NCBI GenBank assembly: GCA_015058875.1
Contig: SVBN01000003.1
Location: forward strand, 26,343-90,342
Direction of reading: 5' to 3'
Source: Erysipelotrichaceae bacterium
GTDB taxonomy: Bacteria > Bacillota_I > Bacilli_A > Erysipelotrichales > Erysipelotrichaceae
Length of the DNA stretch: 64,000 nt
Shown here in pieces: positions 16,018-24,417 of the stretch. The notes beneath the pieces are model-generated. The model did not search any database. It worked only from the letters and a program-made list of their open reading frames with translations, and was not told where the DNA came from. Both the position numbers and the translations under genes were made by a program. Position 1 is the stretch's first letter, and the number at the start of each line of letters is the position of its first letter.

Positions 16018-17007
16018 TTATTTCTTCTTGATATTCTTTCTGATATCGAGTGCGACAGCGACGACGATGACGATACCCTGAACGATGAAGTTGTAGTAAG
16101 GGTTGACACCGAGGAACTGCAGAACGATCTTCAGAAGTTCGAATACGAGAACACCGACCAGGACGCCCGGAACAGTACCGATACCGCCGGTTGTGGAAAC
16201 GCCGCCGATGGTGCATCCTGCGATAGCTTCAAGTTCATAGCCCTGACCCATACTTGCGGCAGCACCGCCGGACTTCGCAGCCAGCAGCCATCCTGCGATT
16301 GCATACATGATGCCTGCAGTCATATAGATCATCAGTGTTGTCTTCTTTGTGTTGACGCCGGATACTTCTGCCGCAACTTCGTTGCCGCCGATTGCATACA
16401 TGTATTTGCCGTGTCTTGTCTTGTTGTACAGGAACCAGAAGAACAGTCCGAATGCCGCAGCTACGAACAGCAGATACGGCAGATGGAAGCCTTTGACATT
16501 ACCGATTCTTCCCGTAATCAGCTTGATATAGGTATCGCGGAATCCGCCGATCGGCTGGGCATTTGTCAGAACAAGGCAGAGACCGTAAACGATCGTCTGT
16601 GTACCCAATGTTGTGATGAACGGAGGAACCTTCAGTCTGGAAATAATCAGACCGTTCATACCGCCGATAACAGCTCCCAGAATGATCACAAAGATCAATG
16701 CAACAAACATGTTGAATTCCGGAAGATTCGGGAACAGACGGCCGGTATATTCCGCTCTCTGAACAAGAATACCGGAAAGGCATGCCGCAAGACCTACCTG
16801 ACGGCCTGCGGACAGGTCGGTTCCCTTAGTGATCAGACAGCCGGAAACACCGAGTGCAATGATGAAGCGGATTGCGGTATTGCTCATCAGGTTGCCGAAG
16901 TTGCTCCAGGAGAAGAAATTCTTTGTGGTAAAACCGACGATGATCGAAACGATCACAAGCATGACCACAATCGGGTTACCTTTAAAATACTCAATTACCT
17001 TTTTCAT
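16018..17007 (-). CDS. mglC: Galactose/methyl-galactoside ABC importer, permease
   Basis: This 329-residue membrane subunit of a CUT2 sugar importer has about ten hydrophobic segments. It shows the family signatures GTDLSAGRQVGLAA and INGLI-like GGMNGLIISRLKVPPFITTLGT, the ATPase-contact loop around RHGKYMYAIGGNEVAAEVSG, and the C-terminal GGIGTVPGVLVGVL. It forms the channel for the sugar delivered by the lipoprotein MglB, driven by MglA. The gene follows mglA by 17 bp. The assignment to galactosides rests on the whole operon, especially the binding protein. Confidence 0.9.
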   Translation of the reverse strand: MKKVIEYFKGNPIVVMLVIVSIIVGFTTKNFFSWSNFGNLMSNTAIRFIIALGVSGCLITKGTDLSAGRQVGLAACLSGILVQRAEYTGRLFPNLPEFNMFVALIFVIILGAVIGGMNGLIISRLKVPPFITTLGTQTIVYGLCLVLTNAQPIGGFRDTYIKLITGRIGNVKGFHLPYLLFVAAAFGLFFWFLYNKTRHGKYMYAIGGNEVAAEVSGVNTKKTTLMIYMTAGIMYAIAGWLLAAKSGGAAASMGQGYELEAIAGCTIGGVSTTGGIGTVPGVLVGVLVFELLKIVLQFLGVNPYYNFIVQGIVIVVAVALDIRKNIKKK

Positions 17008-17024
17008 GTTTATTAACCCCTTTA

Positions 17025-18539
17025 CTATGCTTCAAACTGTGTTGCCAGTGCCATGATTTTTTCCTGAGTGGCATCCTTGCCGTCAATGAATCCGGTCACT
17101 CTGCCGTCGCACATGACCATGATACGGTCGGACATGCCGATCAGCTCGGCCATTTCGGATGAGATCATGATAATGCTCTTGCCCTGCTTTGCAAGGTCGG
17201 CAATGATCGTATAAATCTCATACTTGGCACCTACGTCAATACCTCTTGTCGGCTCATCCAGAATCAGCACATCCGGATTGTTGGCAAGCCATCTGCCGAT
17301 CAGAACCTTCTGCTGGTTGCCGCCCGAGAGTGACTGGATCGGCGTCTTGCTGGAAGGCGTCTTGGTATTCATCGTCTTGATGTTTTCCTGAACCAGAGCT
17401 TCAATCTTCTTGTTGTTCAGAACGATACCATGCTCGACATACTGGTTCAGTGAAGCAATTGAGATGTTGTCTGCCACAGACAGAACACCCAGGATTCCTG
17501 TACCTCTGCGGTCTTCCGTTAACATCGCTATACCGTTGTCAATTGCATCCTTCGGCTGCTTAATGGTTAATTCCTTGCCTTTATACTTCACAGTTCCGCT
17601 GGTCTTGGAGCGGATTCCGAAGATTCCTTCCATCAGTTCCGTACGCTGTGCACCGACCAGTCCGGCAACGCCCAGGATTTCTCCCTTGCGGACATTGAAA
17701 TTGACATGGCGGAAACTCTTCGGGTTGATCGATGTGAAGTCTTCTACTTCAAACACCACTTCTTCCGGAACATTAAATCGTTCAGGGTACAGGTTGGTCA
17801 GTTCGCGGCCGACCATCTTGGTAATAATGAAATCGGTTGTCAGACCTTTCGCTTCCCAGGTACCGATGTAATGACCGTCACGCATGATTGTGACTTCATC
17901 ACTGATGCGCAGAATTTCATCCATCTTATGAGAAATATATACGATCGCAACGCCTTTCGCCTTCAGATCTTCTACGATCCGGAACAGTGCTTCTACTTCG
18001 TTCTGTGTCAGTGATGATGTCGGCTCGTCAAGAATCAGAACCCGGCAGTTTGCGGATACCGCCTTGGCAATTTCCACCGACTGCATCTGTGAAACGCTGA
18101 GTTCACCGAGCTTCATCTTCGGATCGAAATCCATACGGACTTCCTTCAGCACACGTTCTGCATCACTGTACATCTTCTCATGGTCAACAACAGGAATAAA
18201 TCCGAGCGCCTTCTTCATCGGATAGCGTCCCAGATAAATATTCTCACCGATTGTTCTTGCGGGAATCGGCTGCAGTTCCTGATGAACCATGGCAATTCCC
18301 TTTTCCAGTGCCTCGCTCGGATTATGAATTTCAACTTTTTCGCCATCAATGAAGATCTCGCCTTCATCCATGGTATAAATGCCGAACATACATTTCATCA
18401 AAGTTGATTTTCCGGCACCGTTTTCACCCATCAGAGCATGAACAGTACCCGGCTTCAGCTGCAGTTTGACATGATCAAGCGCAACGACACCAGGGAATGC
18501 CTTATAGACATCTTTCATCTCCAATACATATTCAGACAT
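17025..18539 (-). CDS. mglA: Galactose/methyl-galactoside ABC importer, ATP-binding protein
   Basis: This 504-residue CUT2 ATPase has two fused nucleotide-binding domains. The first shows Walker A GENGAGKST, the signature LSVSQMQ and Walker B ILDEPTSSL. The second has a degenerate Walker A (VAGLVGAQRTEL), as is normal for MglA/RbsA, with a canonical signature LSGGNQQKV and DEPTRGIDVG. It energises sugar import through MglC. The start at 18539 is chosen because GGGGG lies 7 nt upstream; an in-frame ATG at 18557 lacks a site. A strong hairpin separates it from mglB. Confidence 0.94.
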   Translation of the reverse strand: MSEYVLEMKDVYKAFPGVVALDHVKLQLKPGTVHALMGENGAGKSTLMKCMFGIYTMDEGEIFIDGEKVEIHNPSEALEKGIAMVHQELQPIPARTIGENIYLGRYPMKKALGFIPVVDHEKMYSDAERVLKEVRMDFDPKMKLGELSVSQMQSVEIAKAVSANCRVLILDEPTSSLTQNEVEALFRIVEDLKAKGVAIVYISHKMDEILRISDEVTIMRDGHYIGTWEAKGLTTDFIITKMVGRELTNLYPERFNVPEEVVFEVEDFTSINPKSFRHVNFNVRKGEILGVAGLVGAQRTELMEGIFGIRSKTSGTVKYKGKELTIKQPKDAIDNGIAMLTEDRRGTGILGVLSVADNISIASLNQYVEHGIVLNNKKIEALVQENIKTMNTKTPSSKTPIQSLSGGNQQKVLIGRWLANNPDVLILDEPTRGIDVGAKYEIYTIIADLAKQGKSIIMISSEMAELIGMSDRIMVMCDGRVTGFIDGKDATQEKIMALATQFEA

Positions 18540-18602
18540 AATATTGCCCCCGTTCATTTCTATATGCAGTCCGGAATACGGACCTTTCTGAAAATGGAAA
18601 TA

Positions 18603-18628
18603 AGGGGTAAGCCTGCAGGCTTACCCCT
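18603..18628. repeat. 26-bp perfect palindrome between mglB and mglA
   Basis: A perfect 26-bp palindrome, centred on TGCA with GGGGTAAGCC arms, lies 17 bp after the mglB stop codon. There is no long U-run after it. In sugar ABC operons such hairpins usually stabilise the upstream binding-protein mRNA or cause partial termination, giving more binding protein than ATPase. Confidence 0.8.
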
Positions 18629-18645
18629 CAGATTACATCATTAGC

Positions 18646-19689
18646 TTATTTTGTAACCTTTACGTAGTCAACCCAGTAGTAGTTGTCGAGTGTTTCGCCG
18701 TTCAGAGCCTTGACAGCAACATCAACTGCAGTGTGGGACTGGCCGATATGGTCGTTCAGAACTGTACCTGTCATTGTACCGTTGTTGACCATTTCCTGGC
18801 ATTCCTCAAGAGCATCAACACCGAGCAGATAGATGTCTTCGCCGACTGTACGGCCGGCAGCTGTGATAGCAGCAGCAGCACCGAGTGCCATAGCATCGTT
18901 GTTGCAGAAGATAACTTCAACAGCATCGCCATACTTTGTCAGAGCGTTAGCAGCGATTTCCTGACCCTTTGTCTGATCCCAGTTACCAACCTGATCGTCG
19001 AGGCATTCAACTTCGATTCCTGCGTCTGTCAGAGCTTTGATGGAGAATTCTGTACGATACTGAGCATCGATATTTTCCGGGTCGCCTTCGATCATGACAT
19101 AGGAAACCTTGCCATCGCCGTTGATATCGCCATGATCAGGCAGTTCAGCAACGATTTCACCCTGGAATGTACCGGACTGACGAGCGTCAGCGCCTACATA
19201 GCAGACTGTCGGATTGTTCAGGATTCCTTCATATGCTTCATCAAGTGTGTTTCCGTCTTTGTCATAAGCCAGCGGCTCACGGTTGATCAGAACCAGCGGA
19301 ATGTCTGCAGCGACGATCTTGTCGATCAGAGCGTCTGCGGAAGAAGTCTGAACGAGGTTGAGGATGATAACATCCATGCCCTGTGTAATGAAGCCGTCAA
19401 CCTGTTCTGTCTGAGTGGCCATGTCGTTCTTGCCGTCAGTCATTGTGATGTTGTACTTCACATTGTCTGTTTCCAGTGTCTTGAAGTAGTTTTCGATTTC
19501 CTGACGATACAGTGTCATGAAGTTGTCGTTGAACTGATAGATTGCAACGCCGACATTGTAAGTCTTAACGTCAGATGAAGCAGCCTCGGGTGCAGCTGTG
19601 CTGGAGCTGTCTCCGCCTGTTTCCGGTGCACCGCTGGAGCATCCTGCCAGGAGTGCAAGTGCAAGTAATGATGCAGCTAATTTTTTCAT
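18646..19689 (-). CDS. mglB: Galactose/methyl-galactoside-binding lipoprotein
   Basis: This 347-residue solute-binding lipoprotein has signal peptide MKKLAASLLALALLAGC with the lipidated Cys at residue 17. The mature part is a periplasmic-binding-protein type I fold. It shares with E. coli MglB the FNDNFMTLYRQ segment, the calcium-binding loop DINGDGKVSYV, FCNNDAMALGAA and GVDALEECQEMV, so galactose or glucose is the probable ligand. The start at 19689 gives a proper signal peptide. The gene is the first of mglBAC(-murQ) and sits behind a strong promoter overlapped by a cre-like site. Confidence 0.92.
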   Translation of the reverse strand: MKKLAASLLALALLAGCSSGAPETGGDSSSTAAPEAASSDVKTYNVGVAIYQFNDNFMTLYRQEIENYFKTLETDNVKYNITMTDGKNDMATQTEQVDGFITQGMDVIILNLVQTSSADALIDKIVAADIPLVLINREPLAYDKDGNTLDEAYEGILNNPTVCYVGADARQSGTFQGEIVAELPDHGDINGDGKVSYVMIEGDPENIDAQYRTEFSIKALTDAGIEVECLDDQVGNWDQTKGQEIAANALTKYGDAVEVIFCNNDAMALGAAAAITAAGRTVGEDIYLLGVDALEECQEMVNNGTMTGTVLNDHIGQSHTAVDVAVKALNGETLDNYYWVDYVKVTK

Positions 19690-19734
19690 GTTACTTCTTT
19701 CCTCCAATAACATTTGTGCGTATCACGCAAAATT

Positions 19735-19764
19735 ATTATAAACACTATTTGAAAGCGTTTACAA
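19735..19764 (-). promoter_or_regulatory. mgl operon promoter
   Basis: TTGTAA (19759-19764) and TATAAT (19735-19740) are separated by 18 bp. The -35 box and spacer overlap the cre-like operator at 19750-19763, an arrangement expected for repression. Confidence 0.7.
19750..19763. promoter_or_regulatory. cre-like operator 1 (CcpA/LacI-type)
   Basis: TGAAAGCGTTTACA matches the catabolite-responsive element pattern WTGNAANCGNWNNCW. It overlaps the mglB -35 region, so glucose repression by CcpA or control by a GalR/LacI-type repressor is likely. Confidence 0.75.
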
Positions 19765-19816
19765 CAAAAAAACTTTAATTTTTTATTGAGGTTTACAAAA
19801 GTAACAAAATCGATTT

Positions 19817-19830
19817 TGGAAACGTTTTTG
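19817..19830. promoter_or_regulatory. cre-like operator 2 (LacI-type)
   Basis: TGGAAACGTTTTTG is a second LacI-family-like site 67 bp upstream of the first, a spacing that would permit looping. It matches the cre pattern less well than site 1. Confidence 0.45.
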
Positions 19831-19922
19831 ACTGCCGGTCGGCAACAAAGCCCTGAAGGCAGATTTTTACAGGGTACGTGCAAATTTTCTTTTTTCTGTT
19901 TTCTTTTTTCACCGGTTTTATT

Positions 19923-20498
19923 TTATGCCGGTATTCCGGTCAGTGCGTAAGCAAAGGCACCGATCAGACCGCTCAGCAGGATTGCCGGAACCGGGCTGAT
20001 TTTCTTCTTCTGTATCAGAACCAGAAAGATCAGCGAAATGCATACGGCAATGATATTCGTATTCGGAAGACTGATATTTTTGAGTCCTCCCCACCAGGCA
20101 TTGCCGGTCAGTTTCAGACAGGAAGAAAGAATCATCGCGACAACTGCCGGACGAAGGGATTTCAATATACCTTTCACCAGATCCATTTCCCTGTACCTGT
20201 AATAAAACCAGGCCATTGCCATCACAATGAGCAGCGGTGCAGCGCAGTAGGAAAGCGTTGCGGCAAGCGTGCCGGGAATCCCGGCAATCCTTGTTCCGGT
20301 AAACGAAGCGATATTGATCCCGAGCGGTCCCGGCGTCATTTCGGATATGGAGATGATATCCGTAAACTCACTGTCGGTAAGCCAGGCATTATCCGTTACC
20401 ACACGGCTGCGTATTACTTCCATGGAAGCCATTCCGCCGCCGAAGCTGAACGCGCCGATCAGGAAGAAGACACGGATCAATTGAAGGATGATATTCAT
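19923..20498 (-). CDS. Chromate transporter subunit (short CHR protein)
   Basis: This 191-residue membrane protein is one half of a split ChrA-type transporter. It shows the CHR motifs IGAFSFGGGMASME near residue 12 and SEMTPGPLGINIASFTG, followed by about five hydrophobic segments. Such pairs act as heterodimers and export chromate or a related oxyanion, though their natural role in anaerobes is unclear. The start at 20498 overlaps the stop of the partner gene (ATGA) and has GGGGG upstream. Confidence 0.85.
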   Translation of the reverse strand: MNIILQLIRVFFLIGAFSFGGGMASMEVIRSRVVTDNAWLTDSEFTDIISISEMTPGPLGINIASFTGTRIAGIPGTLAATLSYCAAPLLIVMAMAWFYYRYREMDLVKGILKSLRPAVVAMILSSCLKLTGNAWWGGLKNISLPNTNIIAVCISLIFLVLIQKKKISPVPAILLSGLIGAFAYALTGIPA

Positions 20499-21109
20499 GA
20501 CCGTACCCCCTTCATCTGAATCCATGTATAAATACCGCCGATAATTCCGCATCCGAGAATCGCAAGAATTACGTCGACGCCGAATCCGATCACGGCAATG
20601 CAGGCTAATGCCAGCAGGATGTAATTCAGAATGCTTTTCTCTTTCAGCACATTGGAGGTCATGGAAATACTGACGGACATCAATACAGCGATCACGCCTG
20701 CCTGCATTCCCTTCAGCACCAGTGCCACGATCCGGTTGGAACGGAACTGCACATAAAACATTGATATGATCGTCAGGATGATCATCGGCGGCGTGACTGT
20801 TCCGAGCACCGTCAGCAATGCTCCGGGCACACCGGCAATCCGGTATCCGATGATAATCGAGGAATTGACGGCCATGACGCCCGGACAGGACTGGGCGATG
20901 GCAATCAGGTCCATCATCTCGTCTTCATCGATCCATTTCAGCCGTTCCACAAATGTCTTCTGCAGCATGCTTATAATGACCGCCCCGCCGCCGAACGTCG
21001 TTGCCGAAATAATGAATGTTTCTTTGAATAATGTCAGGAATGTTCCGATATCTGTCTTTCTGTTTCTGTTCATCATTGCAATCTTATTACACGGCGCTTC
21101 TTTTTTCAC
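20495..21109 (-). CDS. Chromate transporter subunit (short CHR protein)
   Basis: This is the first half of the split chromate-transporter pair, 204 residues as drawn. Key CHR motifs are SATTFGGGAVIISM and IAQSCPGVMAVNSS, followed by several membrane segments. The drawn start at 21109 is GTG and has no clear ribosome binding site; ATG codons at 21076 and 21073 are equally possible and would remove the first 11 or 12 residues. It is divergent from the YtrA-type regulator gene, so the two share the 21110-21202 control region. Confidence 0.82.
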   Translation of the reverse strand: MKKEAPCNKIAMMNRNRKTDIGTFLTLFKETFIISATTFGGGAVIISMLQKTFVERLKWIDEDEMMDLIAIAQSCPGVMAVNSSIIIGYRIAGVPGALLTVLGTVTPPMIILTIISMFYVQFRSNRIVALVLKGMQAGVIAVLMSVSISMTSNVLKEKSILNYILLALACIAVIGFGVDVILAILGCGIIGGIYTWIQMKGVRS

Positions 21110-21149
21110 CTGTTTGACCCGGAGAACTTCCGAAATCGGATACAGCCGG

Positions 21150-21177
21150 TTGACATGCCGTATATACTGTGTATACT
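21150..21177 (+). promoter_or_regulatory. Promoter of the GntR/ABC operon
   Basis: TTGACA (21150-21155) and TATACT (21172-21177) lie 16 bp apart, about 25 bp before the regulator start codon. Confidence 0.65.
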
Positions 21178-21189
21178 GTATATGTACAG
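21163..21189. promoter_or_regulatory. Candidate operator of the GntR regulator
   Basis: The region contains two direct copies of TATACTGT (21163-21170 and 21172-21179) and an inverted repeat CTGTA-TATG-TACAG (21176-21189). Both overlap the -10 box and the expected start point, which suggests autorepression by the YtrA-type regulator. Confidence 0.5.
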
Positions 21190-21202
21190 GAGATGAACAG
21201 TT

Positions 21203-21583
21203 ATGGATATCTATATCGATAACCGGAGCGGGATTCCGATTTATACACAGATTTACACACAGATCAAAGACCAGATTATCAGTGGTGCGGTTTCAGAGGA
21301 TGAACCGCTTCCTTCCATCCGCAGTCTGGCAAAAGATCTGCGCATCAGCGTGATTACCACCAAACGCGCCTATGAGGAACTGGAGCGTGAAGGCTATCTG
21401 TATACGGTTGCCGGCAAGGGATGCTTTGCGGCAGGACGGAACAGCGACCTGATCCGGGAAGACAATCTCCGGAAGATCGAAGCGGATATGGAAGAGATCC
21501 GTTCTCTCGCCTCCGTCTGCTCTTTATCAAAAGAAGAAATACTTGAGATGTGGAATACCATCTGGGAGGATACCAATTTATGA
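21203..21583 (+). CDS. GntR family transcriptional regulator, YtrA subfamily
   Basis: This 126-residue regulator is typical of the short YtrA branch: an N-terminal winged helix (PIYTQIYTQIKDQIISG, LPSIRSLAKDL, TTKRAYEELEREGYLYT, GKGCFAA) and only a short helical dimerisation tail instead of a large ligand domain. These proteins usually repress their own operon with the adjacent ABC transporter. The start follows AGGAG. The stop overlaps the ATPase start, so regulator, ATPase and permease form one operon. The likely operators are the repeats over its promoter. Confidence 0.9.
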   Translation: MDIYIDNRSGIPIYTQIYTQIKDQIISGAVSEDEPLPSIRSLAKDLRISVITTKRAYEELEREGYLYTVAGKGCFAAGRNSDLIREDNLRKIEADMEEIRSLASVCSLSKEEILEMWNTIWEDTNL

Positions 21584-22425
21584 ATGCAATCGAACTGTCC
21601 GGTGTTTCCAAATCATATCCGGAATTTCGTCTGAGTGACATCTCCCTGACCCTTCCCGCAGGTACGATCATGGGACTGGTCGGTGAAAACGGTGCCGGCA
21701 AGTCGACACTGTTCCGCCTGATCCTGGGGATGCAGACAAAAGACAGCGGAGTCATCAGTGTTCTCGGAGAAAAAGATCTGAGACAGCATCCCATGATCAA
21801 AAACGACATCGGCGTCGTGATGGATGATGTCAATCTCCCCGCATTCCTCAGCATTTTCGAAACCGGAAAAATTCTTGCAAAAATATACAGCAACTGGGAT
21901 CAGGAGCTGTTCGAGCAGATGATCCGGAAACTGAACATCCCGGAGAATACAAAATTTACCGAACTGTCCCGCGGCAATAAGATGAAGGCCGGATTTGCCT
22001 GTGCCTTTGCCCATCACCCGAAGCTGCTTCTGCTGGATGAAGCTACCAGCGGTCTCGATCCGGTTGTACGCGACGACATTCTGGATATCCTGATGGATTT
22101 CACCAGACAGGAAGATCATTCCGTTCTGATTTCTTCCCACATCGTTTCCGATCTGGAGAAAGCATGCGACTATATCGCCTTCCTGCATCAGGGAAAACTG
22201 ATCATGGTGGAAGAAAAGGACACAATACGTGAAAACTTCGGCAGGATGCACTGCAATGCGCAGGAACTTTCAAATATTCCCCATGAAGCCATTGCAGGTC
22301 TCAGAAGAAATCCCTATGGTGCCGAAGTCATCGTCCGCAGAGATATGGTACCGGATTCTGTCTCCCTGCAGGCAGTGGATATCGAAGAACTGTTTGTATT
22401 TATGGTAAAAGGAGAAACCTTATGA
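21580..22425 (+). CDS. ABC transporter ATP-binding protein (YtrB-like)
   Basis: This 281-residue ATPase has Walker A VGENGAGKST, a signature region reading LSRGNKMKAGFACA (degenerate compared with LSGGQ but common in this branch), Walker B LLLLDEATSGLDP and switch ISSHIVSDLEKACDYI. It energises the 206-residue permease encoded next. Systems with a YtrA regulator often respond to cell-envelope antibiotics. The start at 21580 overlaps the regulator stop (ATGA) and is served by GGGAGGAT; an upstream in-frame ATG at 21550 lies inside the regulator gene and is less likely. Confidence 0.9.
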   Translation: MNAIELSGVSKSYPEFRLSDISLTLPAGTIMGLVGENGAGKSTLFRLILGMQTKDSGVISVLGEKDLRQHPMIKNDIGVVMDDVNLPAFLSIFETGKILAKIYSNWDQELFEQMIRKLNIPENTKFTELSRGNKMKAGFACAFAHHPKLLLLDEATSGLDPVVRDDILDILMDFTRQEDHSVLISSHIVSDLEKACDYIAFLHQGKLIMVEEKDTIRENFGRMHCNAQELSNIPHEAIAGLRRNPYGAEVIVRRDMVPDSVSLQAVDIEELFVFMVKGETL

Positions 22426-23042
22426 AAGGCCTGTTCTATAAAGATATGATCATGCTGGTGAGAGCATACCGGATGTATCTGTTAATGTCGATCTTCTTCA
22501 TTATTCTCGGATGCGTCCGTCCGGACAATTCCTTCTGGGCAGTCTACGGAATCTTCTTTATGAGCACGCTTGTATCCACGCTGATCTCGTTCGATGATCA
22601 GACAAAGTGGAATTCCTACTGCGACATTCTTCCGCTGAAAAGAGCGGATGCGGTCACGGAACGATATCTGTTCTCGATTGCACTGAACTGTGTTCTGATC
22701 GTTCTGTTTGTGATTCTCGGCTTTGCATTGCGTCAGCTGGACTCATCCACTGTGCTGATCTCAGCCGCAGGAATGTTTGTATTTGCGGCGCTTTCCGCCG
22801 CCATATCCATGCCGATCTACTTTAAATTCGGTGCCCAGAAGGGCCAGCTGGTCCGGATGATTGTCATTGTCGCCATGGTCTTCTGCGGAATGATGATCAT
22901 CAATTTTGCCAATCCGGTGATGGAAGCTCTGGCTTCCCGCAGCGCGCTGCTCCTTCCTGCCTGCGCAGCTGCTGTCATGGCCATTTATCTGCTGTCATGG
23001 AAGCTGTCCGTCCGGATCTGCGAAAACAGGGAAGTGCTGTAA
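22422..23042 (+). CDS. ABC-2 type permease, partner of the YtrB-like ATPase
   Basis: This 206-residue integral membrane protein has six predicted segments and the short cytoplasmic N-terminus MKGLFYKDMIMLVRAYR that is typical of small ABC-2 permeases. The CDILPLKRADAVTERY stretch between helices 2 and 3 is also characteristic (the IPISRRxxVxxRY element). It overlaps the ATPase gene by 4 bp. The transported substrate is unknown; export or detoxification of an envelope-active compound is the family expectation. Confidence 0.85.
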   Translation: MKGLFYKDMIMLVRAYRMYLLMSIFFIILGCVRPDNSFWAVYGIFFMSTLVSTLISFDDQTKWNSYCDILPLKRADAVTERYLFSIALNCVLIVLFVILGFALRQLDSSTVLISAAGMFVFAALSAAISMPIYFKFGAQKGQLVRMIVIVAMVFCGMMIINFANPVMEALASRSALLLPACAAAVMAIYLLSWKLSVRICENREVL

Positions 23043-23086
23043 AAAAGAAAATATCCGGAAACCCGGATACTCTCAGTGATTCTCTC

Positions 23087-23107
23087 AAAGGTGCCGTGTG
23101 CACCTTT
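23087..23107. terminator. Terminator between convergent genes
   Basis: An 8-bp perfect stem (AAAGGTGC, 23087-23094, with GCACCTTT, 23100-23107) and a 5-nt loop has short T-runs. It separates the ABC operon from the convergent ceramidase-like gene. Confidence 0.65.
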
Positions 23108-23110
23108 TAT

Positions 23111-24322
23111 TTATGCGACTTTGGCACAGAGGAATTCCGTGATATCCTCCGGGGTTCCCGGCGCAATATTTGTTGCGGCGCTTTCGAAGCTCTTTCCTGT
23201 CTCTTCTTTGTTGTAGAGATAACCGACGGAATAGTTGGAGTATCCCCAGAATACCGGGCACTTCACAGGCATTGCCGCTTTGATCTGCAGGCCGAAGCAG
23301 CTGAACAGCTCCGCCGGCATGGTACAGATTTCAATATCTCCCATGCGGATAATGACGCCGTTCAGATCCAGAACAAACGTTCCGCCGTCCGGTTCCATCA
23401 ATGCATGTTCCAGTGCGGAATTGAATACACGCTTAAGATCCGCCGTCTTCGCATTTTCGATCTGTGTGCGGATGTTTTCAATCTGGGCATGACGCTCTTC
23501 GGGAGTTGTGACAAATGTCTTCAGATACTGATATTTTTCCACCGTCACATTATGGACCTGCAGTTCTGTTTCTTCCGTCTTCATGTCCATTCTGCTCAGC
23601 AGTCCTTCTCCGACACGGATCAGTTCCTCATAGGTATTGCCCTGTCTGGTGCATCTGTTGGACATATCGCCTGCCGCTCCCAGCATGACAACCGGATAGA
23701 CGCCGTATCTTTTTTCAAGACCTCTGCAGAGATATCCTCCGAGATCCGAATTCATGGAACGGGTATTCTGGAAATTCACAACGGTGGAATGGCAGGCATA
23801 AATCAGTGCCAGGCCCTTTGTCTCTCCCGCATTGTTTCTGAATTCCAGCAGCCGGATGCCCATATCCCCGGTCTTTTCCAGTCCGTTGCGGTTGGAATAA
23901 TAACCGGACGCATCATAATCCTTTGCGAATACGGACACTTCCTCCGCCTTCAGTTTTGCGCACCTCTCCGCGCCGTCCAGCAGTCTGTCGCTCAGGAATG
24001 CATCATACGCCCTGTCGGAACCTCTTTCGTAATTGCCGAGCCGCGGCGCACTGTGAGAATGCGTATATCCGATATTGATGTTTTCCACGGGGATATTCAT
24101 CTTCTTCGAGATTCTTTCACGGACGCCGTCCGAAAACTCCTTCGACATTCCGATGACATCCATGGACATCAGAAGCAGTCTTGTTCCGTCGCATTCCAGA
24201 AGAAGAATACTTGCATACTGTTCATCCGCGATGTCTTCTGCCCAATGGCCGTTCGGCATCATCGGCGGGAAGAACCGTCCGCGGGGTGTGATTATTGTTT
24301 TTAACTGTGCAGCTTTCAGCAT
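23111..24322 (-). CDS. Neutral/alkaline ceramidase-like hydrolase
   Basis: This 403-residue protein resembles the N-terminal catalytic domain of neutral/alkaline ceramidases. The zinc-site signature appears as GYTHSHSAPRLG (His88, His90), and other family-like stretches are YACHSTVVNFQN and LGAAGDMSNR. It lacks the C-terminal immunoglobulin-like domain of true ceramidases and has no signal peptide, so it is probably an intracellular amidase or a hydrolase of unknown substrate. It stands alone between two terminators or regulatory gaps and no lipid-metabolism gene is near. Confidence 0.75.
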   Translation of the reverse strand: MLKAAQLKTIITPRGRFFPPMMPNGHWAEDIADEQYASILLLECDGTRLLLMSMDVIGMSKEFSDGVRERISKKMNIPVENINIGYTHSHSAPRLGNYERGSDRAYDAFLSDRLLDGAERCAKLKAEEVSVFAKDYDASGYYSNRNGLEKTGDMGIRLLEFRNNAGETKGLALIYACHSTVVNFQNTRSMNSDLGGYLCRGLEKRYGVYPVVMLGAAGDMSNRCTRQGNTYEELIRVGEGLLSRMDMKTEETELQVHNVTVEKYQYLKTFVTTPEERHAQIENIRTQIENAKTADLKRVFNSALEHALMEPDGGTFVLDLNGVIIRMGDIEICTMPAELFSCFGLQIKAAMPVKCPVFWGYSNYSVGYLYNKEETGKSFESAATNIAPGTPEDITEFLCAKVA

Positions 24323-24417
24323 AAAATCATGCCTCCTTCCCGCACACTATATCAGTCTGTGTTTACAACAGGACGTCAAATAAGCATGGCATGGAAATCC
24401 ATTCGGCGGCAGACAGT

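Noticed and set aside
22997..24304. A 435-codon plus-strand open frame opposite the ceramidase-like gene
   Set aside because: It is a shadow of the ceramidase-like gene, overlaps the ABC permease end and has no ribosome binding site.
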